In this document: piece after piece, positions 41,877 to 51,363 of the stretch | How the letters are laid out: each line of letters starts with the position of its first letter | Numbering within the stretch: the first letter of the stretch is position 1 | DNA from: Arthrobacter rhizosphaerae | GTDB taxonomy: Bacteria > Actinomycetota > Actinomycetes > Actinomycetales > Micrococcaceae | Assembly: GCF_023062595.1 (NCBI RefSeq) | Contig: NZ_JALLAN010000023.1 | Coordinates: 18,082-82,081 of the forward strand | Length of the DNA stretch: 64,000 bases | Direction of reading: 5' to 3' | Program-made: the position numbers and the translations under genes | The notes under the pieces: model-generated | The model's input: only the letters and a program-made list of their open reading frames with translations | What the model was told of the DNA's origin: nothing | Database searches by the model: none

Positions 41877-44420
41877 GTGCGTATCCCACTTTCCTGGCTG
41901 CGTGAATTCGCGCAGGTACCGGCCGGAGCCACGGCCGAAGACGTTATGGCCGAGCTGGTCAAGGTCGGTTTTGAAGAAGAGGCAGTCCACCGGCCTACCG
42001 ACACTCTTCAAGGCCCCATCGTGGTGGGCCAGGTGCTCAGCCTCGTGAAGGAGCCGCAGTCCAACGGCAAGACGATCAACTGGTGCCAGGTCCGTGTCGT
42101 CCCGGAGGGACAGGAACAGACCCTCACTGGTGAAGGCATTGATCCCTCCGGAGTCCAGGGCATCATCTGCGGTGCCCACAACTTCGTCGAAGGGGACAAG
42201 GTGGTGGTCACCCTGCCCGGTGCTGTGCTGCCCGGCGACTTCCACATCTCCGCACGCAAGACGTACGGCCACCTCTCGGCCGGGATGATCGCCTCTGTGC
42301 GCGAACTCGGCATCGGCGATGACCACGACGGCATCCTGGTTCTGTCCCGTATTGGCCTTGACCCTGAAATCGGCACGGACGCGATGGAGCTGTTGGGGCT
42401 CTACGACGAGGCTGCCGAGATCAATGTCACCCCGGACCGTGGTTACGCATTCTCCATCCGCGGTGTTGCACGCGAATACGCCCACGCCACGGGAACATCA
42501 TTCTCGGACCCGGCTGCCAAGGTGCAGGCACCCGCGGAGCTGACAGGTGGTTACGGCGTCAAGCTCAACGACGACGCCCCCATCTACGGGAAGCCGGGCT
42601 GCGACCGCTTCGTGGCCCGCACTGTGCGCGGCGTGGACGCCACCCTGCCTACGCCGGCCTGGATGACTTCCAGACTTCGCTTGGCCGGGATCCGTTCCAT
42701 CTCCCTCCCCGTGGACATCTCCAACTACGTGATGCTGGAACTCGGGCAGCCCCTGCATTTCTACGACCAGGACAAACTCTCGGGCGACATCGTGGTCCGG
42801 CGGGCCGTGGCGGGGGAGAAGCTCACCACCCTCGACGGCAAGGAGCGGTCCCTCGACATGGAGGACCTGCTGATCACCGATGATTCCGGTCCCATCGGCG
42901 TCGCAGGTGTCATGGGTGGCGCATCCACCGAAGTCTCCGAGGCCACGTCCACCGTGTTGATCGAGGCTGCCCACTTCGAGGAAGTTTCAATCGCCCGCTC
43001 ACGCCGTCGCCACAAGCTGCCTTCGGAGGCTTCCAAGCGTTTCGAGCGCGGTGTTGACTGGCAGGTTGCGAACGTTGCCGCCCAGCGCGCCGTCGACCTC
43101 CTTATTGAACTTGCCGGAGGCGCCGCTGACGATGCAGGCACCGACGTCGGAACCGCGCCAGACGCAGTGACCATCGCCTTGCCGGCCAGCTTCGCCGCCG
43201 AACGGATCGGCATCGACTTCACCGAAGAGCAGATTGTCACCTCCCTTGTGGACCTCGGCGCCATAGTGGACAAGGCCGACGGCGGCTGGACGGTTTCGGC
43301 GCCCAGCTGGCGGAATGATCTGGAAACCAAGGAAGACCTCTCAGAGGAGATTGCCCGGCTGGTGGGCTACGACCAGATCCCTGCAACGCTCCCGGTAGCC
43401 CCTCCTGGCCGCGGCCTGACCCGCGTGCAGCAGCAGCGCCGGAGGCTCATCCAGGCCTTCGCCGATGCCGGGCTCACTGAAGTGCTGGCCTACCCGTTTG
43501 TTTCCAAAGCGGCCAATGACACGTTCGGCGTGGCTGAGGAAGGGGCTCCTCGTTCCGCGGTCAAGCTGGCCAACCCCATCAGCGAGGAACAGGGCTTCCT
43601 GCGCACGTCAATCCTTCCCGGACTGATCGAGGTAGCCAAACGCAATCATTCACGGGGTTTCCGCGACCTCGCTGTTTTTGAAGCCGGGCTGGTGTTCTTG
43701 CCGGCTGGCGAGGTGGGGACAGCTTCAATACCGCCGCTGGGCGTCAAACCTGCCGATGAGGTGCTGGATGCGCTGTACGACGGCGTTCCCGACCAGCCTC
43801 TGCACATCGCCGCCGTGTTGACCGGGCACGACTCACCGGCGGCAGCGAATCACACCCCGCGTCCTTGGGACTGGGCCGACGCGTTGGATATAGCCCGCCT
43901 TGCCGGTGATGTCCTTGGTGTGGAAGTCGTTGTCAGCCAGGGGAGTCACCAGGCCTTCCACCCCGGCCGGGCGGCACGGCTGTCGCTGCGTTCAGGTGAA
44001 GTTGTGGGTTACGCCGGCGAGCTTCATCCGAAGCTGCTTGCGGCGCAGGACATGCCGGAACGTTCGGTGGCCCTGGAAATTAATGCCGACGTCCTCTTTG
44101 AGGCTGCGGCTGATGTGATCGTGGCCCGGCACATCTCAACGTTCCCGGTAGCTACCCAGGACGTTGCCCTCGTGGTGGCCCAAGAGGTGCCGGCAGACGA
44201 CGTCTTGTCCGCACTGCGGGATGGCGCCGGAGAACTGCTTGAGGATGTCGCCTTGTTCGATGTATATGCAGGCAAGGGCATCGAGGATGGCAAGAAGTCT
44301 CTGGCCTTCAGTCTCCGCTTCCGAGCCGCTGACCGTACCCTCACCGCAGAAGAAGCGTCGGCTGCGCGTGAGAACGCTGTTGCCCTGGCCGCCAAACGGT
44401 TTGGTGCCGTTCAGCGCTAA
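41877..44420 (+). CDS. pheT: Phenylalanyl-tRNA synthetase beta subunit
   Basis: An 847-residue beta subunit. Domains in order: N-terminal (RIPLSWLREFA) with an OB/EMAP tRNA-binding domain (about 40-165), B3/B4 editing domain (about 210-390), B5 (about 400-480), class II-like core, and a C-terminal ferredoxin-fold anticodon-binding domain (HISTFPVATQDVALVV...). GTG start 2 nt after pheS. Ends at a strong terminator. Confidence 0.98.
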   Translation: MRIPLSWLREFAQVPAGATAEDVMAELVKVGFEEEAVHRPTDTLQGPIVVGQVLSLVKEPQSNGKTINWCQVRVVPEGQEQTLTGEGIDPSGVQGIICGAHNFVEGDKVVVTLPGAVLPGDFHISARKTYGHLSAGMIASVRELGIGDDHDGILVLSRIGLDPEIGTDAMELLGLYDEAAEINVTPDRGYAFSIRGVAREYAHATGTSFSDPAAKVQAPAELTGGYGVKLNDDAPIYGKPGCDRFVARTVRGVDATLPTPAWMTSRLRLAGIRSISLPVDISNYVMLELGQPLHFYDQDKLSGDIVVRRAVAGEKLTTLDGKERSLDMEDLLITDDSGPIGVAGVMGGASTEVSEATSTVLIEAAHFEEVSIARSRRRHKLPSEASKRFERGVDWQVANVAAQRAVDLLIELAGGAADDAGTDVGTAPDAVTIALPASFAAERIGIDFTEEQIVTSLVDLGAIVDKADGGWTVSAPSWRNDLETKEDLSEEIARLVGYDQIPATLPVAPPGRGLTRVQQQRRRLIQAFADAGLTEVLAYPFVSKAANDTFGVAEEGAPRSAVKLANPISEEQGFLRTSILPGLIEVAKRNHSRGFRDLAVFEAGLVFLPAGEVGTASIPPLGVKPADEVLDALYDGVPDQPLHIAAVLTGHDSPAAANHTPRPWDWADALDIARLAGDVLGVEVVVSQGSHQAFHPGRAARLSLRSGEVVGYAGELHPKLLAAQDMPERSVALEINADVLFEAAADVIVARHISTFPVATQDVALVVAQEVPADDVLSALRDGAGELLEDVALFDVYAGKGIEDGKKSLAFSLRFRAADRTLTAEEASAARENAVALAAKRFGAVQR

Positions 44421-44440
44421 ATCGCCTCAGCACTGCCACT

Positions 44441-44488
44441 GAATGCAAAAGATCCCCCGCATATCTTTGCGGGGGATCTTTTGCATTC
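44441..44488. terminator. Bidirectional terminator after pheT
   Basis: A perfect 20-bp inverted repeat (44441-44460 and 44469-44488) with an 8-nt loop. The core GATCCCCCGC/GCGGGGGATC is followed by TTTT on both strands, so it serves pheT and the convergent oxidoreductase. Confidence 0.95.
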
Positions 44489-44518
44489 AAAACAGGTACT
44501 CGCCCTGCCCGTGGATGG

Positions 44519-45484
44519 CTACGGAACCAGCAGTACCTTTCCGGTTGTGTGCCGTCCTTCGAGGTCACTGTGGGCCTGACGGGCGTCCTGCAGCGGATAG
44601 GTGGCGCCGATCCGGACCTTGAGGTTTCCGTTGGCGGCAGCGGCGAAGATTTCCCCGGAGCGCCAGCGGCGTTCTTGTGGGTTGCCCAGGAAATGAGCAA
44701 GCGAGGGGCGAGTGAGCGTTAGCGAGCCTGCCGCGTTGAGCCGTTGCGGGTCAAAGGGCGGGACAGGGCCGGAGGCTGCCCCGAAAAGCACCAGAGAACC
44801 ACGGGTGCGCAGGCAGGAGAGTGAGCCATCAAAGGTGTTGTGGCCGACGCCGTCGTACACCGCATCCACCCCTTTGCCGCCTGTCAGTTCGCGGACGTGG
44901 TGCGGAAAGCCGACGTACCGCAGGACTTCGTCGGCCCCTGCTTCCCTTGCCAGCTCTTCTTTTGCATCCGAAGAGACGGTGGTGATGACGCGGGCGCCTC
45001 TCTCCTTGAGCAGTTGGATCAGCAGCAGGCCTACGCCGCCCGCTCCGGCATGCGTCAAAATGGTGTGGCCCGGCTCCACCCTGAAAGAGGAATTGATCAG
45101 GTAGTGGGCGGTCATGCCCTGTAAGGGGAGTGCAGCTGCTGTGCGGTCGTCGACGTTGTCCGGCACAGGCAGGGCTTTGACGGCATCCAGCACGGTATAG
45201 CCGGCATAGCAGCGGGACCCTTCGGCCGTAGCGACGCGGTCTCCCACGGCAAGATCGCTCACCCCTTCGCCAAGTTCCTCCACGGTCCCCGAGGCTTCGG
45301 ACCCCGGCGTGAACGGGAAGGGGACCTTGTACGTGCCGCTGCGGTGGTAGGTGTCGATGAAATTGACGCCCGCTGCCGCGACCTTGACCAGCACCTGGCC
45401 AGGTCCCGGTTGCGGGCGCTCAACCTCCGCGTAATCCAGGACTTCAGGTCCGCCCGGCTGCTGGGCGAGGATGGCATGCGTCAT
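44519..45484 (-). CDS. qor: NADPH:quinone oxidoreductase (zeta-crystallin-like)
   Basis: A 321-residue zinc-free MDR-superfamily oxidoreductase. GroES-like N-terminal half with VNFIDTYHRSGTYKVPFPFTPGSEASG, then a Rossmann fold with HAGAGGVGLLLIQLLKERGARVITTVSS (the AxxGGVG nucleotide motif of quinone oxidoreductases). Structural zinc cysteines are absent. It likely reduces quinones with NADPH. GAAGGAG precedes the ATG. Monocistronic. Confidence 0.93.
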   Translation of the reverse strand: MTHAILAQQPGGPEVLDYAEVERPQPGPGQVLVKVAAAGVNFIDTYHRSGTYKVPFPFTPGSEASGTVEELGEGVSDLAVGDRVATAEGSRCYAGYTVLDAVKALPVPDNVDDRTAAALPLQGMTAHYLINSSFRVEPGHTILTHAGAGGVGLLLIQLLKERGARVITTVSSDAKEELAREAGADEVLRYVGFPHHVRELTGGKGVDAVYDGVGHNTFDGSLSCLRTRGSLVLFGAASGPVPPFDPQRLNAAGSLTLTRPSLAHFLGNPQERRWRSGEIFAAAANGNLKVRIGATYPLQDARQAHSDLEGRHTTGKVLLVP

Positions 45485-45573
45485 GGGAACTCCTTCTCCA
45501 GGCAGGGACTTCCTATGCCCGGGTCGTGAATCCCATCCTAGGTACCCATGACGGTCACGGCGAACACGACCGT

Positions 45574-45630
45574 GTGAGGCAGGCGCGTAGGTGAGGCAGG
45601 CTCAGGTGAAGCAGGAGCCAGTGAAGCGGG
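45574..45630. repeat. Four degenerate GTGARGCRGG repeats
   Basis: GTGAGGCAGG (45574, 45591), GTGAAGCAGG (45606) and GTGAAGCGGG (45621) are spaced 17, 15 and 15 bp. They end 2 bp before the stop codon of the desaturase gene. Origin by local duplication is likely. Confidence 0.7.
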
Positions 45631-45632
45631 TA

Positions 45633-46724
45633 TCAGTACCTGCGGGTCACAGTAGCCATGGGGCACTCAAAGTGACGCCCGGCAGCCAGACCTACATCGT
45701 TGAGGTATCGCACGATGATTCCATAGGACTGCAGAAGTGTGGTTTCGGTGAACGGGATCCCGTGCTTGTCACAGTACTGCCGAACAATGGCGGTTGCCCT
45801 GTGTAGCTGGGGACGGGCCATGTCCGGGAAAAGGTGATGTTCCACCTGACGGTTGAGACCGCCCAGGAGGATATCCATGAAGCGGCCACCGGAGATATTC
45901 CGGGATGTCAGGACCTGGCGGCTGAGGAAGTCTACGCGGCTGTTCGCGGGCAGGACGGGCATACCTTTGTGGTTGGGAGCAAATGATGCGCCCATGTAGA
46001 AACCAAAAACTGCGAGTTGAACAGCGAGGAAGGCAAAGGCCATTCCCAGCGGCAGGAACGAGAAGGCAAGAACGGGAAGAACGCTCAGCCGGACGACGAG
46101 GATGGGCAGCTCGACCCAGCGGTGGGTGACCTTGGCGCGGCGGAAGACGAACTTGACCGAGTCGATCTGGAGGCCCAGCCCCACAAGAAAGAGAAGGGGG
46201 AAGAAGAACCAGCCCTGCTTTCGGGTCAGTAAGGAGGAGAGCCATCCCTGCCGGGAGGCCGATTCTTCGATATGGAAAGCGATGGGGCTGTCCATGATGT
46301 CCGGATCCTTGGAGATCACATTCGGATGATTGTGGTGGGCACCGTGCTTCTGTTCCCACCAGGAGTAGCTCATCCCGGCCACGGAGGTGGCGAGCAGTCT
46401 TGCCGCCCAATCGTTGGCGCGGCGGGAGGCGAAGATCTGGCGGTGGCCGGCCTCGTGCGCCAGGAAGCTCAGCTGGGTACAAAGGACGCCCAGGGCTGCG
46501 GCGATCAGGAGCTGGAACCAGCTGTCACCGATCAGGGCGAAGCCGAACCACGTCGCGGTCATCAGGAGGACAAGGCTGGAGAAGACTGTGACGTAGAAAC
46601 CGACACGGCGCTCAAGCAAGCCTGCAGCTTTGACGCTCTTCAAGAGTTCGGAATAGCTTTGAACAACCGGGTTTGCCTTCACAACCCGCGATTTCGGGCG
46701 CTCCGAGGTGATGGTTGGGGTCAT
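45633..46724 (-). CDS. Fatty acid desaturase (membrane, acyl-lipid type)
   Basis: A 363-residue integral membrane desaturase. The three His boxes of the di-iron centre are present: HEAGH (near residue 101), HGAHHNHPN (near 137) and QVEHHLFPDM (near 297). The first is followed by four to six hydrophobic segments in total. It introduces a double bond into fatty acyl chains, probably for membrane fluidity; regiospecificity is unknown. Related to DesA3/linoleoyl desaturases of Actinobacteria. ATG at 46724 with GAGG upstream; a longer in-frame start is less likely. Confidence 0.92.
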   Translation of the reverse strand: MTPTITSERPKSRVVKANPVVQSYSELLKSVKAAGLLERRVGFYVTVFSSLVLLMTATWFGFALIGDSWFQLLIAAALGVLCTQLSFLAHEAGHRQIFASRRANDWAARLLATSVAGMSYSWWEQKHGAHHNHPNVISKDPDIMDSPIAFHIEESASRQGWLSSLLTRKQGWFFFPLLFLVGLGLQIDSVKFVFRRAKVTHRWVELPILVVRLSVLPVLAFSFLPLGMAFAFLAVQLAVFGFYMGASFAPNHKGMPVLPANSRVDFLSRQVLTSRNISGGRFMDILLGGLNRQVEHHLFPDMARPQLHRATAIVRQYCDKHGIPFTETTLLQSYGIIVRYLNDVGLAAGRHFECPMATVTRRY

Positions 46725-46875
46725 AAATGTCTGCCTCGCCACTGTTACGGGCAACGCTGCATCCGACACTCGGCCTGCACGGTCTGGATCACCCTCCACT
46801 CAGCATACGCTGTCCGGCCAGCATCAATGGCGGTCTCACTGCTTTCCGTCTTCATAATGCAGTCGGGCCAGGCGG

Positions 46876-46916
46876 TGCATAAATATCGAGACATGTGCAT
46901 ACTTTTGCTGTATGGT
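46876..46916 (+). promoter_or_regulatory. argC promoter with probable ArgR operator
   Basis: Two TGCATA half-sites (46876-46881 and 46896-46901) are 20 bp apart, two helical turns, as in actinobacterial ARG boxes, and a TGTATG follows at 46909. They flank and overlap a promoter GAGACA (46888-46893)-N17-TATGGT (46911-46916). The hexamer ends 6 nt before the argC ATG, with no ribosome-binding site, so the mRNA is probably leaderless. ArgR itself is encoded downstream. Confidence 0.6.
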
Positions 46917-46922
46917 CATAGT

Positions 46923-47954
46923 ATGACTATTTCTGTTGCCGTCTCAGGCGCCAGCGGCTACGCCGGTGGCGAAGTGCTGCGTTTGCTTGCCGCTCACCCG
47001 GACGTGACCATCGGTGCCATCACCGCCCACAGCAACGCCGGTTCCAGACTAGGCGAATTGCAGCCGCATCTCCATGGCCTTGCCAGCCGGATACTGGAAG
47101 ACACCACCGTGGAGAACCTGGCGGGACACGACGTCGTTTTCCTGGCGCTTCCGCACGGCGCGTCTGCTGAGATTGCAGCAAAGCTGCCCGAAGGAACCGT
47201 GGTGATCGACGCCGGCGCTGACCACCGTCTTGAAGACCCGGCCGCCTGGGAGAAGTTCTATGCGTCCACGCACGCCGGCAGCTGGCCTTACGGCTTGCCG
47301 GAACTTCCAGGCCAGCGCGAGGCCCTGAAGGGGGCAAAGCGGATCGCCGTCCCGGGCTGCTACCCGACGTCTGCGCTCCTGGCGCTCGCCCCGGGCTTCT
47401 CGAACAACCTGCTGCAGCCTGACGACGTCGTTATTGTGGCGGCGTCTGGCACGTCAGGCGCGGGAAAGGCTGCAAAAGTAAACCTCATCGGTTCGGAGGT
47501 CATGGGCTCGATGAGCCCTTACGGGGTGGGCGGCGGACACAGGCATACACCGGAGATTGAGCAGGGCCTGTCCAAAGCTGCCGGCGAAGCAGTGACTGTC
47601 TCCTTTACTCCCACCTTGGCTCCAATGAGCCGCGGCATCCTGACCACCGCCACGGCGAAAGTCCGTCCCGGCGTGACTGCAGAGGACCTTCGGGGTGCCT
47701 GGGCGGATGCGTACGACGACGAGCCTTTCGTCCACTTGCTCCCTCAGGGCCAATGGCCTTCCACTAAATCCGTTGTGGGATCCAATCACGCTGCCATGCA
47801 GCTCGCGTTCGACGAGCACACCGGGCGCGTCATCATCACCTGTGCCCTGGACAACCTCACCAAGGGGACAGCCGGCGGCGCAGTACAGTCCATGAACATT
47901 GCCCTTGGCCTGGCAGAGACCGCCGGCCTCAACCTGCAGGGAGTCGCACCGTGA
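46923..47954 (+). CDS. argC: N-acetyl-gamma-glutamyl-phosphate reductase
   Basis: A 343-residue NADPH-dependent reductase, third step of arginine synthesis. N-terminal GASGYAGGEVLRLL nucleotide motif and active-site cysteine in VPGCYPTSALLAL. HRHTPEIEQGL is a further family motif. The ATG follows the promoter by 6 nt. First gene of an eight-gene cluster; its stop overlaps argJ (GTGA). Confidence 0.97.
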   Translation: MTISVAVSGASGYAGGEVLRLLAAHPDVTIGAITAHSNAGSRLGELQPHLHGLASRILEDTTVENLAGHDVVFLALPHGASAEIAAKLPEGTVVIDAGADHRLEDPAAWEKFYASTHAGSWPYGLPELPGQREALKGAKRIAVPGCYPTSALLALAPGFSNNLLQPDDVVIVAASGTSGAGKAAKVNLIGSEVMGSMSPYGVGGGHRHTPEIEQGLSKAAGEAVTVSFTPTLAPMSRGILTTATAKVRPGVTAEDLRGAWADAYDDEPFVHLLPQGQWPSTKSVVGSNHAAMQLAFDEHTGRVIITCALDNLTKGTAGGAVQSMNIALGLAETAGLNLQGVAP

Positions 47955-49117
47955 CCATCACCGTACCCAAGGGGTTCCGCGCTTCCGGAGTCACAGCCGG
48001 CCTGAAGACTTCCGGCAAGCCGGATCTCGCGTTGGTGGTCAACGACGGGCCGTCGAAGGCGGCGGCTGCAGTATTTACGAGCAACCGAGTGGCCGCTGCG
48101 CCCGTTCATTGGTCCCGGGAAGTGATCAAGGACGGTCGGGTTGACGCCGTGATCCTCAATTCCGGTGGAGCAAACGCCTGCACCGGGCCTCAGGGATTCC
48201 AGAACACGCACACGACGGCGGAGAAGACAGCTGAAGCGCTGTCCCTGTCTGCCACTGACGTTATTGTCTGCTCCACGGGCCTGATTGGGGAGCACCTGCC
48301 CATGGATAAGCTCGTGCCCGGTATCGACGCCGCTGCCGCTGCCTTGAGCGACGAGGGGGGATCCGAGGCCGCGACCGCCATCATGACAACGGACTCCGTC
48401 TCCAAGCAGGCGGTGTTCACCGGCCAGGATGCCGAGGGCACAGAGTTCGCTATCGGGGGCATTGCCAAGGGGGCTGGAATGTTGGCACCCGGGCTCGCCA
48501 CCATGCTGGTGGTCCTCACTACTGATGCCGACGTCCCGGCGGAAATGCTCGACGTCGTCCTCCGTGACGCGACCAAGGTCACCTTTGACAGGGCAGACTC
48601 CGATGGCTGCATGTCCACGAACGACACCGTGGTGCTGCTGGCTTCCGGTGCTTCCGGCGCCGTCCCCAGCGCCGAGGTCTTCGGTGAAGGACTGACGCAG
48701 GTCTGCGCGGAGCTCGCACGGAAGCTGATCGGCGATGCTGAAGGCGCCAGCCACGATATCGCCATCAGGACCTTCAATGCGGAGAGCGAGCGGGACGCCG
48801 AAGTGGTGAGCCGCGCCGTCGCCCGTTCCAATCTCTTCAAGGCAGCGATCTTCGGTAAGGATCCGAACTGGGGCCGAGTGCTGTCGGCCGTCGGGACCAC
48901 CGATGCTGCCTTCGACCCGGATGAGCTCAACGTTTCCATGAACGGTGTGCAGATCTGCCAGAAGGGCAGCATCGGGGAGGACCGCGGGCTTGTGGACCTT
49001 GAGCCCCGCGAAGTCCTGGTGGAAATCGACCTTCAGGCCGGCGGCGCCGAAGCCACCGTTTGGACCAATGACCTGACCCACGACTACGTTCACGAGAACA
49101 GCGCCTACTCCAGCTAG
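47951..49117 (+). CDS. argJ: Bifunctional ornithine acetyltransferase / N-acetylglutamate synthase
   Basis: A 388-residue ArgJ, which recycles the acetyl group from N-acetylornithine to glutamate. It self-cleaves at the Ala-Thr bond within KGAGMLAPGLATMLVVLTTDA, giving alpha and beta chains. CMSTNDTVVLLASG and GKDPNWGRVL are further conserved motifs. GTG overlaps argC. Because it recycles the acetyl group, argE is not needed. Confidence 0.96.
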   Translation: MTITVPKGFRASGVTAGLKTSGKPDLALVVNDGPSKAAAAVFTSNRVAAAPVHWSREVIKDGRVDAVILNSGGANACTGPQGFQNTHTTAEKTAEALSLSATDVIVCSTGLIGEHLPMDKLVPGIDAAAAALSDEGGSEAATAIMTTDSVSKQAVFTGQDAEGTEFAIGGIAKGAGMLAPGLATMLVVLTTDADVPAEMLDVVLRDATKVTFDRADSDGCMSTNDTVVLLASGASGAVPSAEVFGEGLTQVCAELARKLIGDAEGASHDIAIRTFNAESERDAEVVSRAVARSNLFKAAIFGKDPNWGRVLSAVGTTDAAFDPDELNVSMNGVQICQKGSIGEDRGLVDLEPREVLVEIDLQAGGAEATVWTNDLTHDYVHENSAYSS

Positions 49118-49132
49118 GGAGAGACAGCAGCA

Positions 49133-50074
49133 ATGAACACCCAGACCCGCGAACCCACCGCCACCAGTGCGGCCCAGAGCAAGGCTGAGACTCTCATCGA
49201 AGCGCTGCCCTGGATCCAGCGCTTTGCCGGCACCACCATGGTGATCAAGTACGGCGGCAACGCCATGGTCAACGAGGACCTCCGCCGGGCTTTTGCTGAG
49301 GACGTCGTGTTCCTCCACCACGTGGGCATCCACCCCGTAGTGGTGCACGGGGGCGGCCCGCAGATCAACGCCATGCTTAGCCGCCTCGGCATCGAGTCAG
49401 AATTCAAGGGTGGCCTGCGGGTCACCACTCCCGAAGCCATGGATGTGGTCCGGATGGTGCTGACAGGCCAAGTCGGGCGTGAGCTTGTTGGCCTCATCAA
49501 CTCCCACGGGCCCTACGCCGTGGGCATGTCGGGCGAAGACGGCGGATTGCTGCGGGCTGTGCGCACGGGAACGGTTGTAGACGGGGAAGAAGTGGACCTG
49601 GGCCTCGTGGGTGAAGTCGTGGGGGTGAATCCCGAAGGCATCCTGGACATCCTGGCGGCCGGCCGCATCCCCGTCATCTCCACCGTTGCTCCTGAAATTA
49701 CCGACGACGGCACCGGGTTCCAGACCACCGGCCAGGTCCTCAACGTCAACGCGGACAGCGCCGCTGCCGCCCTGGCAGAGGCGCTGGACGCCTCAAAGCT
49801 CGTGATCCTCACCGACGTTGAAGGCCTCTACGCCAACTGGCCCGACCGCAGCTCACTGATTTCTTCCCTGACGGCCTCCGAACTCCGCAAGCTCCTGCCG
49901 TCGCTGGAATCGGGCATGATTCCCAAGATGGGCGCCTGCCTGAAGGCTGTCGACGGCGGCGTGGGACAGGCTCACATCGTTGACGGACGGCTTCCCCATT
50001 CCATGCTGCTGGAAACCTTCACCACCGCAGGCATCGGCACCCAGGTTGTTTCGGACGAGGACATGAACGCATGA
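49133..50074 (+). CDS. argB: Acetylglutamate kinase
   Basis: A 313-residue amino-acid kinase phosphorylating N-acetylglutamate, usually the arginine-inhibited step. Motifs: VIKYGGNAMV, VVHGGGPQINAML, VNADSAAAALAEAL and the C-terminal PKMGACLKAVDGGVGQAHIVDG. The N-terminal helix (ETLIEALPWIQRFAG) is the hexamer-forming, arginine-sensitive type. Its stop overlaps argD (ATGA). Confidence 0.97.
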   Translation: MNTQTREPTATSAAQSKAETLIEALPWIQRFAGTTMVIKYGGNAMVNEDLRRAFAEDVVFLHHVGIHPVVVHGGGPQINAMLSRLGIESEFKGGLRVTTPEAMDVVRMVLTGQVGRELVGLINSHGPYAVGMSGEDGGLLRAVRTGTVVDGEEVDLGLVGEVVGVNPEGILDILAAGRIPVISTVAPEITDDGTGFQTTGQVLNVNADSAAAALAEALDASKLVILTDVEGLYANWPDRSSLISSLTASELRKLLPSLESGMIPKMGACLKAVDGGVGQAHIVDGRLPHSMLLETFTTAGIGTQVVSDEDMNA

Positions 50075-51363
50075 ATATGGTTGAGAACGCCACTGAACAC
50101 ACCGCACCAGTACCAGCGGAGCTGGAGTCCTCTCCGATCCGGGAGCTTGTCGCAGCCCACAGCAGCGGTGCGGAATGGCTGGCGCGCTATTCTTCGTCCC
50201 TGATCGGCGTCTTCGGGACTCCCCAGCGGGTCCTGGTCCGCGGGGCCGGTTGCCTCGTCTGGGACGCGGACGGGAAGGAGTACCTTGACCTGCTGGGCGG
50301 CATCGCTGTCAATGCCCTTGGCCATGCCCACCCCTTCGTCACTTCAGTGATCTCCAGCCAGCTCGCAACACTTGGCCACGTTTCCAACTTCTTCACCAGT
50401 CCCACGCAGATCGCACTGGCGGAGAAGCTGCTCGCAGTCACCAAGGCCCCGGCTGGGTCAAAGGTGTTCTTCGCGAACTCCGGCACCGAAGCGAACGAGG
50501 CCGCCTTTAAGCTGGCCCGCCGCAACACGGGCACGGAAGGAACGCCACGTACCAAGATCATCGCGCTTGAGGGTGCTTTCCACGGTCGGACCATGGGCGC
50601 CTTGGCGCTCACGGCGAAAGAAGCGTACCGCACGCCTTTCGAGCCCTTGCCGGCGGGCGTCGTCCACGTCCCGTTCGGTGACGTGGAGGCACTTCTGAAT
50701 GCCATCGATGAGTCGGTGGCCGCTGTCTTCCTGGAGCCCATCCAGGGCGAAGCGGGTGTCCGGCCGTTGCCTCCCGGGTACCTGCAGGCTGCCAGGGAAG
50801 CAACCAGCAAGGCAGGCGCCCTGCTCATCCTTGATGAAGTCCAGACCGGTATCGGCCGGACCGGGAAATGGCTGGCCAGCGAGGACGAAGGCATCGTTCC
50901 TGACGCCATAACCCTCGCTAAGGGGCTGGGCGGCGGGTTCCCGGTTGGTGCCCTGGTCACGTTCGGCGAGCAGACGTCCTCTCTCCTTACTGCCGGCCAG
51001 CACGGAACCACCTTCGGGGGGAACCCCGTGGCGACGGCGGCAGCCTTGGCGACGCTCCACACGATCGAGCATCAGCACGTCCTGGAAAACGTCCGGGAGG
51101 TGGGTGAACATCTGCGGCTGGCCCTCGCCGATGTGGAAGGCGTTACCGAAGTGCGGGGCGAAGGGCTCCTCATCGGCTTCGACCTTGACGCCGATGTTGC
51201 TCCTGCTCTGGTCACAGCCGGGCTGGAGAACGGGTTCATTATCAACAGCCCCGGTCCGCGGACCATCCGCCTGGCTCCACCGCTCATTCTTACCGTCGAA
51301 CAGGCCGACCGCTTTATCAAGGCCCTGCCCGTGCTCCTCACCATCGCAAAGGACGCCCAGTGA
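50071..51363 (+). CDS. argD: Acetylornithine aminotransferase
   Basis: A 430-residue class III PLP aminotransferase converting N-acetylglutamate semialdehyde to N-acetylornithine. FFANSGTEANEAAFKLAR binds the phosphate of PLP, LDEVQTGIGRTGKW holds the ring-binding Asp, and AITLAKGLGGGFPVGALV has the Schiff-base lysine. ATG overlaps argB, and its stop overlaps argF. An N-terminal stretch of about 30 residues is longer than in E. coli. Confidence 0.97.
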   Translation: MNMVENATEHTAPVPAELESSPIRELVAAHSSGAEWLARYSSSLIGVFGTPQRVLVRGAGCLVWDADGKEYLDLLGGIAVNALGHAHPFVTSVISSQLATLGHVSNFFTSPTQIALAEKLLAVTKAPAGSKVFFANSGTEANEAAFKLARRNTGTEGTPRTKIIALEGAFHGRTMGALALTAKEAYRTPFEPLPAGVVHVPFGDVEALLNAIDESVAAVFLEPIQGEAGVRPLPPGYLQAAREATSKAGALLILDEVQTGIGRTGKWLASEDEGIVPDAITLAKGLGGGFPVGALVTFGEQTSSLLTAGQHGTTFGGNPVATAAALATLHTIEHQHVLENVREVGEHLRLALADVEGVTEVRGEGLLIGFDLDADVAPALVTAGLENGFIINSPGPRTIRLAPPLILTVEQADRFIKALPVLLTIAKDAQ

